A stretch of 64,000 nt of DNA from Paraburkholderia sacchari (GTDB lineage Bacteria > Pseudomonadota > Gammaproteobacteria > Burkholderiales > Burkholderiaceae). The notes below the pieces were generated by a model. That model searched no databases and was not told the DNA's origin. It worked only from the letters and a program-made list of their open reading frames with translations. Where the stretch lies: positions 364,955 to 428,954 of the forward strand of contig NZ_JTDB02000005.1 in assembly GCF_000785435.2 (NCBI RefSeq), in the 5' to 3' direction. A program made the translations under genes and the position numbers. Shown one piece after another: positions 1 through 8,632 of this stretch. Within the stretch, counting starts at the first letter, position 1. Each line of letters starts with the position of its first letter.

Positions 1-579
1 GGTCTGCACGTCGAGCGGCAATGCGCCGAACGCGCTCATCGAATCGACGAGGAAGCCCTTGCCGTATTTGTGTGCGAGCGCACCGATCTTTGCAACGGGG
101 TTCAGGATGCCCGAGGTGGTCTCGCAATGAATCGTGAACACATGCGTGATCGACGGCGTGCTCGCGAGCATGGCCTCCACTTGGGCGAGGTCGGGCGGTG
201 TGTCTTCGGGCGTTTCATGAACCACGGTCTTGCGCCCGGCAATCTCGAGAATGCGCTTTGCGCGCTTGCCGTAAGCGCCGTTTATCAGCACCAGCACCTC
301 GCCGTTCGCGGGCACGAAGGTGGTGAGCATCGCCTCCACGGCGAACGTGCCCGAGCCTTGCATCGGCACCGTCACCCAGCCGTCGGCGCCATTGGCGATG
401 CTGGCGAGACGCGCGAGCACCGAGCGATTGATTTCGATGAAGTTCGCGTCGCGCGATCCCCAGTCGTGAACCATCGCCGCCTTGACGGTGCGCGAGGTCG
501 TGAGCGGACCGGGGGTGAGCAGCAGCGGATCGCCAGTTTCGGACGTGGCGGGCGGGCAAGACGTGGAAGAAGCCGTCAT
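1..579 (-). CDS. phnW: 2-aminoethylphosphonate--pyruvate transaminase, 3' part outside window
   Basis: PLP-dependent class V aminotransferase that moves the amino group of 2-aminoethylphosphonate to pyruvate, giving phosphonoacetaldehyde and alanine. The visible N-terminal 193 residues hold the hallmark segments LLTPGPLTTS, HDWGSRD, QGSGTFAVEAML, NGAYGKRAKRI, DTPPD and HCETTSGILNP, then DSMSAFGALPLD, which fit PhnW better than the related alanine-glyoxylate enzymes. The ATG at 579 follows GGAGACACCTC, a good ribosome site. The catalytic lysine and the C-terminus lie beyond the window edge. The DeoR regulator 5' of it and the divergent FAD/aminomethyltransferase gene suggest a local phosphonate or methylamine catabolic unit; that link is inference. 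Confidence 0.9.
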   Translation of the reverse strand, partial: MTASSTSCPPATSETGDPLLLTPGPLTTSRTVKAAMVHDWGSRDANFIEINRSVLARLASIANGADGWVTVPMQGSGTFAVEAMLTTFVPANGEVLVLINGAYGKRAKRILEIAGRKTVVHETPEDTPPDLAQVEAMLASTPSITHVFTIHCETTSGILNPVAKIGALAHKYGKGFLVDSMSAFGALPLDVQT

Positions 580-645
580 GAGGTGTCTCCGTGAAGTTCG
601 GTTCTGACGCTGCGTCACTGCATTGTTAAAGCCACTGTAGGCCGT

Positions 646-658
646 GCAACAAAAACAG
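646..658. promoter_or_regulatory. possible operator upstream of phnW
   Basis: Read on the minus strand, this stretch is CTGTTTTTGTTGC. The core TTTTTGTTGC recurs in front of the divergent FAD-dependent gene (around 1879-1887), inside a three-fold TGTTG array. A DeoR-family regulator is encoded between the two sites, so this is a reasonable candidate for its binding site. Inference from sequence similarity only. Confidence 0.35.
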
Positions 659-837
659 TCAATACGCCAAAAATTGCCACATACCCAGGAGATATACCGA
701 TGCGCCGGATTGGACGTCGGGCACGCCAGCGCTCAATGGCGGCGCGCCTTCGGGGGCCGGCGAGGGGGCAGTCGATCAGGGGGAGCAGGCAGTGGGCGGC
801 GCAGGCCGCCCGGAAGGGGATGAATCGAGGGAGCGCG

Positions 838-1668
838 TCAGCTTTGGCCGCTGGCGACGATCACATTCCACTGGTTCTGCGCGAACACGCGCGCCATGTG
901 CGCGGGCGGCGCGGCGTCGACGATCAGCCCAGCGATGTGCGGCACCGGCGCGATCCGCACGGGCGTGCCGTGCTCGAACTTGCTGTGGTCCGCGAGCACA
1001 TAGACCTCTTTGCCGGCCTTCATCATGCAGTGGCGCTGTTCGGCGGCGAGCCGCGAATAGTCGGTGAGCTCGCCTTCGGGCGAGATGCCGCCCACGCCTA
1101 GAAACACCAGATCGCAGCGGAAATGCGCGAGCGCCGCCATGGTCTCGACGCCGAACGCGGCCTCGTCGTTGGGCTCGATGTCGCCGCCGAGCATGATGAC
1201 TTTCACGCCCGGCGAGCGGCACAGCAGCAGCGCGATCGGCAGGCTGTTGGTGATCACTGTGAGGTCGCTATGGTTCGCAAGCGAGGCCGCGAGCCCGAGC
1301 GTGGTCGAGCCCGAATCGATCAGCACGACCATGCCGTCGGTCACGAGGCGCGCCGCCGCCGCGCCGATGGCCGCCTTGCCCACGGCGTTGGCCGCCTCGC
1401 GCGTGGCGAGCGACGGCTCGTCTTGCGCGCGCTTCGCGGCCCCGCCGTGCACGAGATTCAGGCGGCCCTGCTCGGCCAGCGCCTTGAGGTCGCGGCGGAT
1501 GGTTTCGCGCGAGACCCCGAGCGTGGCCGACATGTCCGCGACGCTCACCGAGCCGCTCGCGTCGAGGCTTTGCAGGATGTAGTCGATGCGGCCCACGGCG
1601 AGCCGCCGGTTCAGCAGCGTGGCCGGTGCAACGGATGCAGCGGGCGGAGCGGCGTGGTGATCGGCCAT
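838..1668 (-). CDS. DeoR/GlpR-family transcriptional regulator
   Basis: About 276 residues. The N-terminal DeoR helix-turn-helix is seen as RIDYILQSLDASGSVSVADM followed by LGVSRETIRRDLKALAEQGRL. The C-terminal sugar-phosphate sensor (DeoRC) domain carries the usual DSGSTT, VITNSLPIA, LGGDI and FLGVGGI motifs. An in-frame TTG at 1713 would give 15 more residues; I prefer the ATG at 1668 because the extra residues do not fit the family and overlap a CACAAAAT direct repeat (1699-1706 and 1709-1716) that may be an operator. It probably represses its neighbours (phnW and the divergent FAD gene) and is released by a phosphorylated or phosphonate metabolite; the ligand is unknown. Confidence 0.9.
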   Translation of the reverse strand: MADHHAAPPAASVAPATLLNRRLAVGRIDYILQSLDASGSVSVADMSATLGVSRETIRRDLKALAEQGRLNLVHGGAAKRAQDEPSLATREAANAVGKAAIGAAAARLVTDGMVVLIDSGSTTLGLAASLANHSDLTVITNSLPIALLLCRSPGVKVIMLGGDIEPNDEAAFGVETMAALAHFRCDLVFLGVGGISPEGELTDYSRLAAEQRHCMMKAGKEVYVLADHSKFEHGTPVRIAPVPHIAGLIVDAAPPAHMARVFAQNQWNVIVASGQS

Positions 1669-1698
1669 GGTGCGGTTCCCGGGTGAAACAGGTGAAGT

Positions 1699-1716
1699 CA
1701 CAAAATACCACAAAAT
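1699..1716. promoter_or_regulatory. CACAAAAT direct repeat upstream of DeoR regulator
   Basis: Two copies of CACAAAAT with a 10-bp period (1699-1706, 1709-1716), one helical turn apart, just 5' of the preferred start of the DeoR-type regulator. Tandem repeats in phase with the helix are common for DeoR-family operators, so autoregulation is plausible. Confidence 0.4.
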
Positions 1717-1871
1717 GCCGCGCGCTTCGATGCGACGTGTGGCGCTGTGCGCCGAATGAGACGGCGGAATACTGTTGAAACCGCCAGGTGGCGGGCGTTA
1801 AGCCATTGCCGACCAGGGCGGATGGGGCGTTGGCGCCACGCGATTCCGTTGATCGTGGCATGTGGCTTTGA

Positions 1872-1897
1872 TGTTGTTTTTTGTTGCTTTATGTTGC
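1872..1897. promoter_or_regulatory. three-fold TGTTG array, likely DeoR operator
   Basis: TGTTG occurs at 1872, 1882 and 1892, an exact 10-bp period, so all three lie on one face of the helix. An inverted copy, GCAACA, lies at 1918-1923. The array is about 75 bp in front of the FAD/aminomethyltransferase gene and shares TTTTTGTTGC with the region in front of phnW. Confidence 0.45.
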
Positions 1898-1971
1898 ATT
1901 CTTTGGCTTATCCGAAAGCAACATCAAATCGGTCCGTCATGTCCTCTCTCTTTGCAACGAGGCTAATGTCC

Positions 1972-4452
1972 ATGTCCACCCCTGTTCCCTCGCACGCTCG
2001 CGTTGTCATCGTCGGCGGCGGCATTGTCGGTTGCTCGGTTGCGTATCACCTCACGAAGCTCGGCTGGCGCGACGTCGTCCTGCTCGAGCAGGGCACGCTC
2101 TCGTGCGGCACCACCTGGCACGCCGCGGGCCTCGTCGGCCAGTTGCGTTCGCAGCAGAGCATGACGAAGCTGATCCGTTATTCGACGGCGCTTTACGCCG
2201 AGCTGGAGGCCGAGACGGGGCTGGCCACGGGGTGGAAGCAGTGCGGCTCGCTCTCGGTCGCACGCACCCTGGAACGCATGACGCAACTGAAGCGCACCGC
2301 GGCCTCCGCGCGGGCCTACGGCGTGGTGTGCGACGTGATCGGCCCGCGCGAGGCCGGCGAGCTATGGCCCGTGATGCGCACCGACGACCTGTTGGGCGCG
2401 GTCTGGCTGCCCGGCGACGGCAAGGCCAACCCCACCGACCTCACGCAGTCGCTCGCGCGCGGCGCCCGCCAGCGCGGCGCGCGCATCGTCGAGAACACGC
2501 GCATCACGGCCGTTCATACGGAAGGGACACCCTCGGGCCGCGCGGCCACCGGCGTGTCGTGGCGCAACAAGGACGGCGAGGAGGGCACGCTGCACGCGGA
2601 AATCGTCGTCAATTGCGCGGGGCAATGGGCGAAGGCGGTCGGCCGCATGTGCGGCGTGACCGTGCCGCTGCATTCGGCGGAGCACTACTACATCGTGACC
2701 GAGCGCATCGCCGGTGTGCATCCCGATCTGCCGGTCATGCGCGACCCGGACGGATTCATCTACTTCAAGGAGGAAGTGGGCGGGCTCGTGATGGGCGGCT
2801 TCGAGCCCAATGCGAAACCGTGGGGCATGAACGGCATCCCCGAGAATTTCGAGTTCCAGCTGCTGCCCGACGACTGGGATCAGTTCGAAATCCTGATGGA
2901 AAACGCGCTTCAGCGCGTGCCCGCGCTCGAAACCGCGCAGATCCGGCAGTTCTACAACGGGCCGGAATCGTTCACGCCCGACAACAATTTCATTGTGGGC
3001 GAAGCGCCCGAGTTGCGGCGCTTCTTCGTGGGCGCGGGCTTCAACTCGATGGGCATTGCCTCGGCGGGCGGAGCGGGCATGGCGCTGGCCGAGTGGATCG
3101 TCGCCGGCGAGCCGACCATGGATCTGTGGCCCGTGGACATTCGCCGCTTCGCGCGCTTCAACGGCAACGACACCTGGCTGCACGACCGCGTGAAGGAAAC
3201 ACTCGGCCTGCACTATGCGATGCCCTGGCCGAACCGCGAGCTCGACACGGCGCGCCCGTTCCGCCGCTCGCCGGTCTACGCGCAACTCGCGGCGGATGGC
3301 GCGTGCTTCGGCAGCAAGATGGGCTGGGAGCGCGCGAACTTCTTCGCGCCGAGCCCGAACGAGGCGCGCATCGACTATGCGTTCGGCCAGCAGAACTGGC
3401 TGCCGTGGAGCGGTGCGGAGCACCGCGCGTGCCGCGAAGGCGTTGCGCTGTTCGACATGAGCTCGTTCGCGAAGCTGCTTGTGAAGGGGCGCGATGCGGA
3501 GGCGGTGCTGCAATCGATCGTGGCAAACGATGTGGCGGTGCCGGTTGGCTCCACCATTTACTCAGGGTTGCTAAACGAGCGGGGCACCTACGAGTCGGAC
3601 CTCACGCTCACGCGTCTCGCCGACGACCAATACCTGATGGTGACCGGCTCGGCCCAGGCGACGCGCGATCTCGACTACCTGGAGAAAGCGATTCCCGCCG
3701 ATAGCCACTGCGTGCTCGTGGACGTGACAAGCCAGTACGCGGTGCTCGCCGTCATGGGGCCGCATTCTCGTGCGTTGCTGCAAAGCGTGTCGAAGGCCGA
3801 CTGGAGCGCCGAAGCGTTCCCGTTCGGCCAAAGCCGCGAGGTGGACATCGGCTATGCGACGGTGCGCGCGACGCGGCTCACCTACGTAGGCGAGCTGGGC
3901 TGGGAACTGTATGTGCCGGTCGAATTCGCGGTGGGAGTGTACGAGACCCTGCATGCGGCGGGCAAGGTGTTCGGGCTCGTCAATGCCGGTTACTACGCGA
4001 TCGATTCGCTGCGCATCGAAAAAGGCTATCGCGCGTGGGGCCGCGAACTCTCGCCCGACTGCAATCCGTTCGAGGCCGGCCTCTCGTTCGCGTGCAAGCT
4101 CGACACGGACATTCCGTTCCGGGGCCGCGAAGCACTCCTGCGGCTGCGCAAGCAGCCCTTGCAGCGCCGCCTCGTCGTGCTCACCGCAGAGGGCGCGAGC
4201 GAGCAGATGCTGTGGGGAGGCGAGGCCATTCTGCGCGATGGCGAGGCGGTGGGGTCCGTCACTTCGGCAGCGTTCGGTCATACGCTTGGCTGCCCGGTCG
4301 CAATGGGCTTCGTCTGGCGCGAGGATGGCGCAGTCGACGCGGCGTGGCTAGCTGGCGGGCGCTATGCGATCGACGTGGCCGGGGAGCTGATTCCGGCCAC
4401 AGTGCATCTGAGCGCCCCGTACGATCCGCGTGGGATGCGCGTGAAAAGCTGA
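1972..4452 (+). CDS. FAD-dependent oxidoreductase / aminomethyltransferase fusion (dimethylglycine dehydrogenase family)
   Basis: About 826 residues. The N-terminal half is a DAO-type flavoprotein: the dinucleotide-binding motif VVIVGGGIVGCSVAYHL is near residue 11, and GTTWHAAGLV holds the histidine that binds FAD covalently in dimethylglycine dehydrogenase. The C-terminal half is a GcvT-type aminomethyltransferase, with YVGELGWELYVP, the stretch near SLRIEKGYRAWGRELSPD, and a final beta-barrel. The family oxidatively demethylates N-methylated glycines (dimethylglycine, sarcosine) and passes the one-carbon unit to tetrahydrofolate. ATGs lie at 1939, 1966 and 1972; GAGG at 1959-1962 is best spaced for 1972. 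It is divergent from the DeoR gene. Next to phnW, an N-methylated aminoethylphosphonate substrate is conceivable, but that is speculation. Confidence 0.88.
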   Translation: MSTPVPSHARVVIVGGGIVGCSVAYHLTKLGWRDVVLLEQGTLSCGTTWHAAGLVGQLRSQQSMTKLIRYSTALYAELEAETGLATGWKQCGSLSVARTLERMTQLKRTAASARAYGVVCDVIGPREAGELWPVMRTDDLLGAVWLPGDGKANPTDLTQSLARGARQRGARIVENTRITAVHTEGTPSGRAATGVSWRNKDGEEGTLHAEIVVNCAGQWAKAVGRMCGVTVPLHSAEHYYIVTERIAGVHPDLPVMRDPDGFIYFKEEVGGLVMGGFEPNAKPWGMNGIPENFEFQLLPDDWDQFEILMENALQRVPALETAQIRQFYNGPESFTPDNNFIVGEAPELRRFFVGAGFNSMGIASAGGAGMALAEWIVAGEPTMDLWPVDIRRFARFNGNDTWLHDRVKETLGLHYAMPWPNRELDTARPFRRSPVYAQLAADGACFGSKMGWERANFFAPSPNEARIDYAFGQQNWLPWSGAEHRACREGVALFDMSSFAKLLVKGRDAEAVLQSIVANDVAVPVGSTIYSGLLNERGTYESDLTLTRLADDQYLMVTGSAQATRDLDYLEKAIPADSHCVLVDVTSQYAVLAVMGPHSRALLQSVSKADWSAEAFPFGQSREVDIGYATVRATRLTYVGELGWELYVPVEFAVGVYETLHAAGKVFGLVNAGYYAIDSLRIEKGYRAWGRELSPDCNPFEAGLSFACKLDTDIPFRGREALLRLRKQPLQRRLVVLTAEGASEQMLWGGEAILRDGEAVGSVTSAAFGHTLGCPVAMGFVWREDGAVDAAWLAGGRYAIDVAGELIPATVHLSAPYDPRGMRVKS

Positions 4453-4480
4453 ACGGTGTTCGCGGCGAGCATGCCCGCCG

Positions 4481-4514
4481 TGCGCGGTCGTGCGCGGTCG
4501 TGCGCGGTCGTGCG
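4481..4514 (+). repeat. tandem decanucleotide repeat
   Basis: The 10-mer TGCGCGGTCG is repeated 3.4 times, starting 28 bp after the stop codon of the FAD fusion gene. It is a pure short tandem repeat in intergenic DNA, prone to slippage; no function is evident. Confidence 0.9.
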
Positions 4515-4585
4515 TATTGGCACCGGGTGACCTATCCTGAAGAGACACCAGAATTCCTTTTCCGGTTCTCGACAGGAGGTGTGTC

Positions 4586-5086
4586 ATGTCGATCTCACCC
4601 ACCTTGCAGGAGTGCCTGCGCAGCAAGGGCTCCCGCTACGAAATCGTGCGTCACCCGTACAGCCATTCGAGCATGGAAACGGCGGCCGCCGCGCACATTC
4701 CCGGTGACCGTCTAGCAAAAACCGTGCTGCTCGAAGATGAGCACGGCTATGTGGCCGCCGTGCTGCCTTCGACTCACGCCGTGCAATTCTCCGAGCTATG
4801 GAGCAAAACCGGACGCCGGCTCGCGCTCGCCACGGAAGTCGAGTTGCGAGAATTGTTCAAGGATTGCGATGCGGGCGCCTTGCCACCGGTGTGCATGGCC
4901 TATGGCATGAAAACCTGGCTCGATTCGAGTCTCGCGGGGCAACCGGACGTCTACTTCGAAGCCGGCGACCACGAAGCGCTGATTCACATGGATGCGGATC
5001 AGTTTCTCGCGCTGATGGACGACGCCGAGCGCGCGCATTTTTCACGGCGCATGCGCGGCATGGGCGGGATGAGCGCACGGCAGTGA
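4586..5086 (+). CDS. YbaK/EbsC-family aminoacyl-tRNA deacylase
   Basis: 166-residue cytoplasmic protein of the YbaK/ProX/EbsC editing family, which hydrolyses wrongly charged tRNAs such as Cys- or Ala-tRNAPro in trans. Family features visible are the N-terminal YEIVRHPYSHSSMETA segment, the conserved lysine in GDRLAKTVLL, and the region ending in the AYGMKTWLDSSL loop. The start at 4586 is set by a near-perfect AGGAGGT at 4574-4580. It is a single gene with its own ribosome site. The exact tRNA substrate cannot be told from sequence. Confidence 0.88.
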   Translation: MSISPTLQECLRSKGSRYEIVRHPYSHSSMETAAAAHIPGDRLAKTVLLEDEHGYVAAVLPSTHAVQFSELWSKTGRRLALATEVELRELFKDCDAGALPPVCMAYGMKTWLDSSLAGQPDVYFEAGDHEALIHMDADQFLALMDDAERAHFSRRMRGMGGMSARQ

Positions 5087-5549
5087 CCTGGAGTTCTGTG
5101 CCAAAAGAAACTCACAAGGAAAGGGCCCCATGATCGAGGGGGCCGGAGGGGAGAACAAGGGACGGCCCGGGACATGCTTCTAAATCGATGTCCCGGGCTT
5201 CGACATTTCTGCGCCTTGGAATTCACCACCCGCATCGCTGCCTCGGCATGGCCGGCAGTTGTTTTTTGCTGAATATTGCAAAAATACAGGAACATATGCT
5301 GGGATTCACCCTTTAGGATGGCGCTGATCACCAGACTCTGACAAAGGAGCAGTTACAACACATGCAGGAGACGCCCACCTGAAGCATGTGTTCATTCACT
5401 TTCGTAATACAAATTACCGGACGCGATCCAATGAGGAAGAACAACGTTCGGCATCTTCCCGTGAAGCCCAGAACGTAGCTTGCCCACAAGGCAGGCCAGG
5501 ACTCGTGCGTATTCACACAAACTTAAACAGGCTGTACGGAGACATATCA
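5087..5549. other. 463-bp intergenic region with a strong hairpin
   Basis: No convincing gene is found between the ybaK-like gene and the permease. The region holds a perfect 11-bp stem (5165-5198). The 150 bp just before the permease are less GC-rich than the surroundings and probably carry its promoter, but I cannot place -35 and -10 boxes with confidence. Confidence 0.6.
5165..5198. terminator. perfect 11-bp stem-loop
   Basis: GCCCGGGACAT (5165-5175) pairs perfectly with ATGTCCCGGGC (5188-5198) around a 12-nt loop, about 80 bp after the ybaK-like stop codon. There is no following T-run, so it is not a canonical intrinsic terminator; it could be an mRNA-stabilising 3' structure or a protein site. 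Confidence 0.5.
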
Positions 5550-6953
5550 ATGCAGGCCAGCAGTAATCAAACGAAACTACATCGAGGCCTGAATCAGAGG
5601 CAGATGCGTCTGATCGCCTTGGGTTCAACTATTGGCGTCGGCCTGTTCCTGGGCTCAGCCAGTGCGATCAAGATGGCGGGTCCTGCCATCCTTCTATCGT
5701 ATCTCATCGGCGGGGCAATGATTTTCATCATCATGCGCGCGCTTGGTGAGATGTCTGTGCACGATCCCGTAGCAGGCTCTTTCGCCCGCTACGCAAACAA
5801 CTATTTGGGGCCTCTCGCCGGGTATATCACGGGCTGGAATTACTGGTTCCTGTGGGTTGTCACCTGCATTGCGGAGATCACCGCAGTCGGCATCTACATG
5901 CACGTGTGGTTCCCAGATGTCCCACGTTGGATCTGGGCACTCAGTGCATTGGCCATCATGGGCTCAGTGAACCTGTTGACCGTGAAAGCATACGGTGAGT
6001 TCGAGTTCTGGTTTGCGCTCATCAAGGTCATCACCATCGTTGTCATGATCGCTGTCGGGGCGGGAATGATTGTGTTTGGATTGGGCAATCATGGCGTCGC
6101 GTTGGGTATCTCCAACCTGTGGGCCCACGGTGGCTTTGCCCCGAACGGCGCACAGGGCGTGCTTATGTCGATGCAGATGGTGATGTTCGCCTATCTGGGC
6201 GTCGAAATGGTTGGCCTTACGGCAGGCGAAGCTGAAAATCCCCAAAAGACGATCCCAGGCGCAATCAACTCGGTGTTCTGGCGCATTCTGATTTTCTACG
6301 GTGGCGCACTGTTCGTTATCCTGTCGATCTATCCGTGGAACGAGATCGGCACGCAGGGTAGCCCATTCGTGATGACCTTCGAACGACTCGGCATCAAGAC
6401 AGCTGCGGGCATCATCAACTTCGTTGTGTTGACCGCTGCGCTGTCGTCGTGCAACGGCGGGATTTTCAGCACTGGCCGTATGCTCTACAACCTTGCCCTG
6501 CAAAGCCAGGCTCCGAAGGCTTTTGGTCTTGCCACAGCATCCGGTGTTCCGCGCAATGCCATTCTCGTCTCGATGGTTGCGTTACTTGCTGGTGTGTTGC
6601 TCAACTACCTGGTGCCGGAAAAGGTATTCGTGTGGGTGACGTCGATTTCCACCTTCGGTGCAATCTGGACGTGGGTCATCATTCTCATTACGCAAATGAA
6701 GTTCCGCTCCAATCTCAGCGCAAACGAGAAGCGTAATCTGAAGTTCAGGATGCCTTTCTATCCATATGGATCGTGGATAGCTCTCGCTTTTCTGGTAATT
6801 GTCATTGGCCTGATGGCGTACTTCCCTGATACGCGAATTGCGCTCTACGTGGGACCCGCCTGGCTCGTGCTGCTCACCGTGTTGTACTACGTATTGAAGC
6901 TCGAACCCCAGGATGCCAAGTTTGGTTCGATGGCGCGATCTGAACGTGGTTGA
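5550..6953 (+). CDS. APC-family amino acid permease (ProY/AroP-like)
   Basis: 467-residue inner-membrane amino-acid:proton symporter of the APC superfamily, with about twelve hydrophobic segments. The opening LNQRQMRLIALGSTIGVGLF is the classical amino-acid permease signature, followed by GPAILLSYLIGG, RALGEM and, further on, AGEAENPQKTIPGAI. The closest types are the proline/histidine/aromatic transporters (ProY, HutT, AroP); substrate is not assignable. The open frame extends upstream, but the family start and the GGAG at 5537-5540 point to the ATG at 5550. The gene stands alone and is followed by a strong terminator. Confidence 0.92.
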   Translation: MQASSNQTKLHRGLNQRQMRLIALGSTIGVGLFLGSASAIKMAGPAILLSYLIGGAMIFIIMRALGEMSVHDPVAGSFARYANNYLGPLAGYITGWNYWFLWVVTCIAEITAVGIYMHVWFPDVPRWIWALSALAIMGSVNLLTVKAYGEFEFWFALIKVITIVVMIAVGAGMIVFGLGNHGVALGISNLWAHGGFAPNGAQGVLMSMQMVMFAYLGVEMVGLTAGEAENPQKTIPGAINSVFWRILIFYGGALFVILSIYPWNEIGTQGSPFVMTFERLGIKTAAGIINFVVLTAALSSCNGGIFSTGRMLYNLALQSQAPKAFGLATASGVPRNAILVSMVALLAGVLLNYLVPEKVFVWVTSISTFGAIWTWVIILITQMKFRSNLSANEKRNLKFRMPFYPYGSWIALAFLVIVIGLMAYFPDTRIALYVGPAWLVLLTVLYYVLKLEPQDAKFGSMARSERG

Positions 6954-6991
6954 TCCAGGTTAGAACTAAAATCAGACAGTCGTAGTGAAAA

Positions 6992-7035
6992 AAGAAAGGC
7001 CTGTTAGCACGATCAAATGCTAACGGGCCTTTCTT
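6992..7035 (+). terminator. rho-independent terminator of the permease gene
   Basis: About 18 paired bases: AAGAAAGGCC...GTTAGCA (6992-7009) with TGCTAAC...GGCCTTTCTT (7018-7035), one T-G wobble, loop of 8 nt. A-rich and T-rich flanks sit at the base of the stem, so it may act on both strands. Confidence 0.9.
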
Positions 7036-7212
7036 CCATGTGGGCGTAACATCATGCCGCGACGCAAGTCCGGGGACTCGCGACGCCAGATTTCGACGGC
7101 TGGCGGCCGCAGTGTAATATTGCCTTCGCCGGGGTTCCGGCGGCCTCTCCGAATTTCCACACCTTCACACCAGGCCGCGCGCAACGCGCGCGGCGCTCAC
7201 CTTGCCACGCTC

Positions 7213-7947
7213 ATGAACATCGATTCCGCCATCGTCGACGCGTTCGCGCCCACCGGCACGCTGCGCGCTTCCATCAATCTCGGCAATCCCATTCTCGCGG
7301 GGCGCGACCCGGCTTCGGGCGAAGCGTCCGGCGTGTCCGTCGATCTTGCGCGGGCGTTCGCGCAGCAACTCGGCGTACCGCTTGAACTCGTCCTGTTCGA
7401 TACGGCGGCGCAGTCCGTGGAAGCGGTGAGCGAGGAGCGCGCCGACTTCGGTTTCTTCGCCGTCGATCCCAAACGCGGAGAGACCATCGCCTTCACCGCG
7501 CCTTATGTGCTGATCGAAGGCTTCTACCTGGTGCGCGACGACTCGCCGGTGCGCGCCAATGCCGAGGTGGACCAGCCGCACAACCGCGTCGCGGTCGGCA
7601 AGGGCAGTGCATACGATCTCTTTCTCACGCGCGAGTTGAAGGCCGCGCAAATCGTGCGCGCGCCGTCGTCGCCAGCGGTCGTGCAGACGTTCCTCGACCA
7701 GGGGCTCGAAGTGGCGGCAGGCGTGAAGCAGCAGCTCGAAGCGGATGCGCGCAAGACGCCAGGGCTGCGTCTGCTCGACGAGCGCTTCATGGTCATCCGC
7801 CAGGCGATGGGCGTCGCGAAGCAGCGTGGCCCGCGCGCGGCCGCGGTGCTTGGCGAATTTGTCGAGGCGATGAAGGCGTCGGGCTTCGTGGCTGAATCAC
7901 TTGCGCGCCATGGCATCGAGGGCGCTTCGGTTGCGCCGGCTGCTTAA
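7213..7947 (+). CDS. family 3 solute-binding-domain protein without signal peptide
   Basis: 244 residues with the fold of amino-acid ABC-transporter binding proteins (SBP_bac_3): GTLRASINLGNPILAG at the start, then GVSVDLARAFAQQLGVPLEL, ADFGFFAVDPKRGETIAFT and a VAVGKGSAYDLFL strand of the second lobe. The ATG at 7213 leaves no signal peptide, and upstream in-frame residues do not form one, so it may act in the cytoplasm as a ligand-binding or enzymatic protein, or the export signal was lost. No permease or ATPase gene lies nearby. No clear ribosome site supports the start. Confidence 0.75.
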   Translation: MNIDSAIVDAFAPTGTLRASINLGNPILAGRDPASGEASGVSVDLARAFAQQLGVPLELVLFDTAAQSVEAVSEERADFGFFAVDPKRGETIAFTAPYVLIEGFYLVRDDSPVRANAEVDQPHNRVAVGKGSAYDLFLTRELKAAQIVRAPSSPAVVQTFLDQGLEVAAGVKQQLEADARKTPGLRLLDERFMVIRQAMGVAKQRGPRAAAVLGEFVEAMKASGFVAESLARHGIEGASVAPAA

Positions 7948-8335
7948 AGGCGTCCATAGGGACTTCTGGGAGGCGTGGAAGGCGATCAGCGGGCCCGTCG
8001 AGGCCGCGGTCGGCGCGCAGCCGGTGCCTTTGGTTGGTCACTCGCTGGGCGCCGCGATCGTCATTATGTCGGCGGTGGAGATGACGCTAGCGGGCAGGGC
8101 TCCGGTCTCTGTGTACGGCTTCGAGCCGCCGCGCGTGAGCACGGGACTCGGCGTGCGCAGGCTGCTCGCCAATGTGCACGTAGTGCTCTTCAAGAACGGC
8201 AGCGACGTGGTCCCGTACATGCCGCTCGGCTGGAATCATGCCGCGTTGCTCACACATATCGGCAAGTCGGCGTTTCCCAACGGCCAAGATCACGTGCTCG
8301 CGCGAGTGATCGAAGCACACCCCGGCACCGCCTGA
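7940..8335 (+). pseudogene. lipase class 3-like remnant
   Basis: C-terminal piece of an alpha/beta-hydrolase of the lipase 3 type. It shows VHRDFWEAW, the nucleophile elbow PLVGHSLGAAIV, VYGFEPPRVST, the acid-loop-like LFKNGSDVVPYMP and a histidine near QDHVLARVIEAHPG. The N-terminal half expected in the family is missing, and the frame runs into the end of the preceding gene without its own ribosome site. Such lipases are often phage-borne in Burkholderiaceae, so this may be a prophage scar; the origin is inference. Confidence 0.65.
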
Positions 8336-8632
8336 TGTATTCGGTAGGAGATTGCGGACTACCGCTTCCATCCGATGCCGCGTCGCCTCATCGAAGCGCC
8401 ATGTCCGCTTCCGCTGTATTCCCACCGCATAAGCGCATCTTGCCAGGACCAAATCCGTAAAAACTAAAGCGGTCTTAAACACTACTTTTACTTCTCCCCG
8501 GTTGGCGCGAATGTTGGTATGCGCACAGAGGAGAAAATAACGTCCAACAATAATCCTCGTGCTAACCGAGCCTCATTTTGAAAACCAATGCGGGTTGCAT
8601 AAGCCAAATTTTACCAACCGGGGAAATCGGAA

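Noticed and set aside
2362..3513. 383-codon minus-strand frame
   Set aside because: Antisense shadow of the FAD domain; no start signal and no family.
1881..3704. 607-codon plus-strand frame overlapping the FAD fusion gene
   Set aside because: Another frame of the same gene; low-complexity Arg/Ala sequence without motifs.
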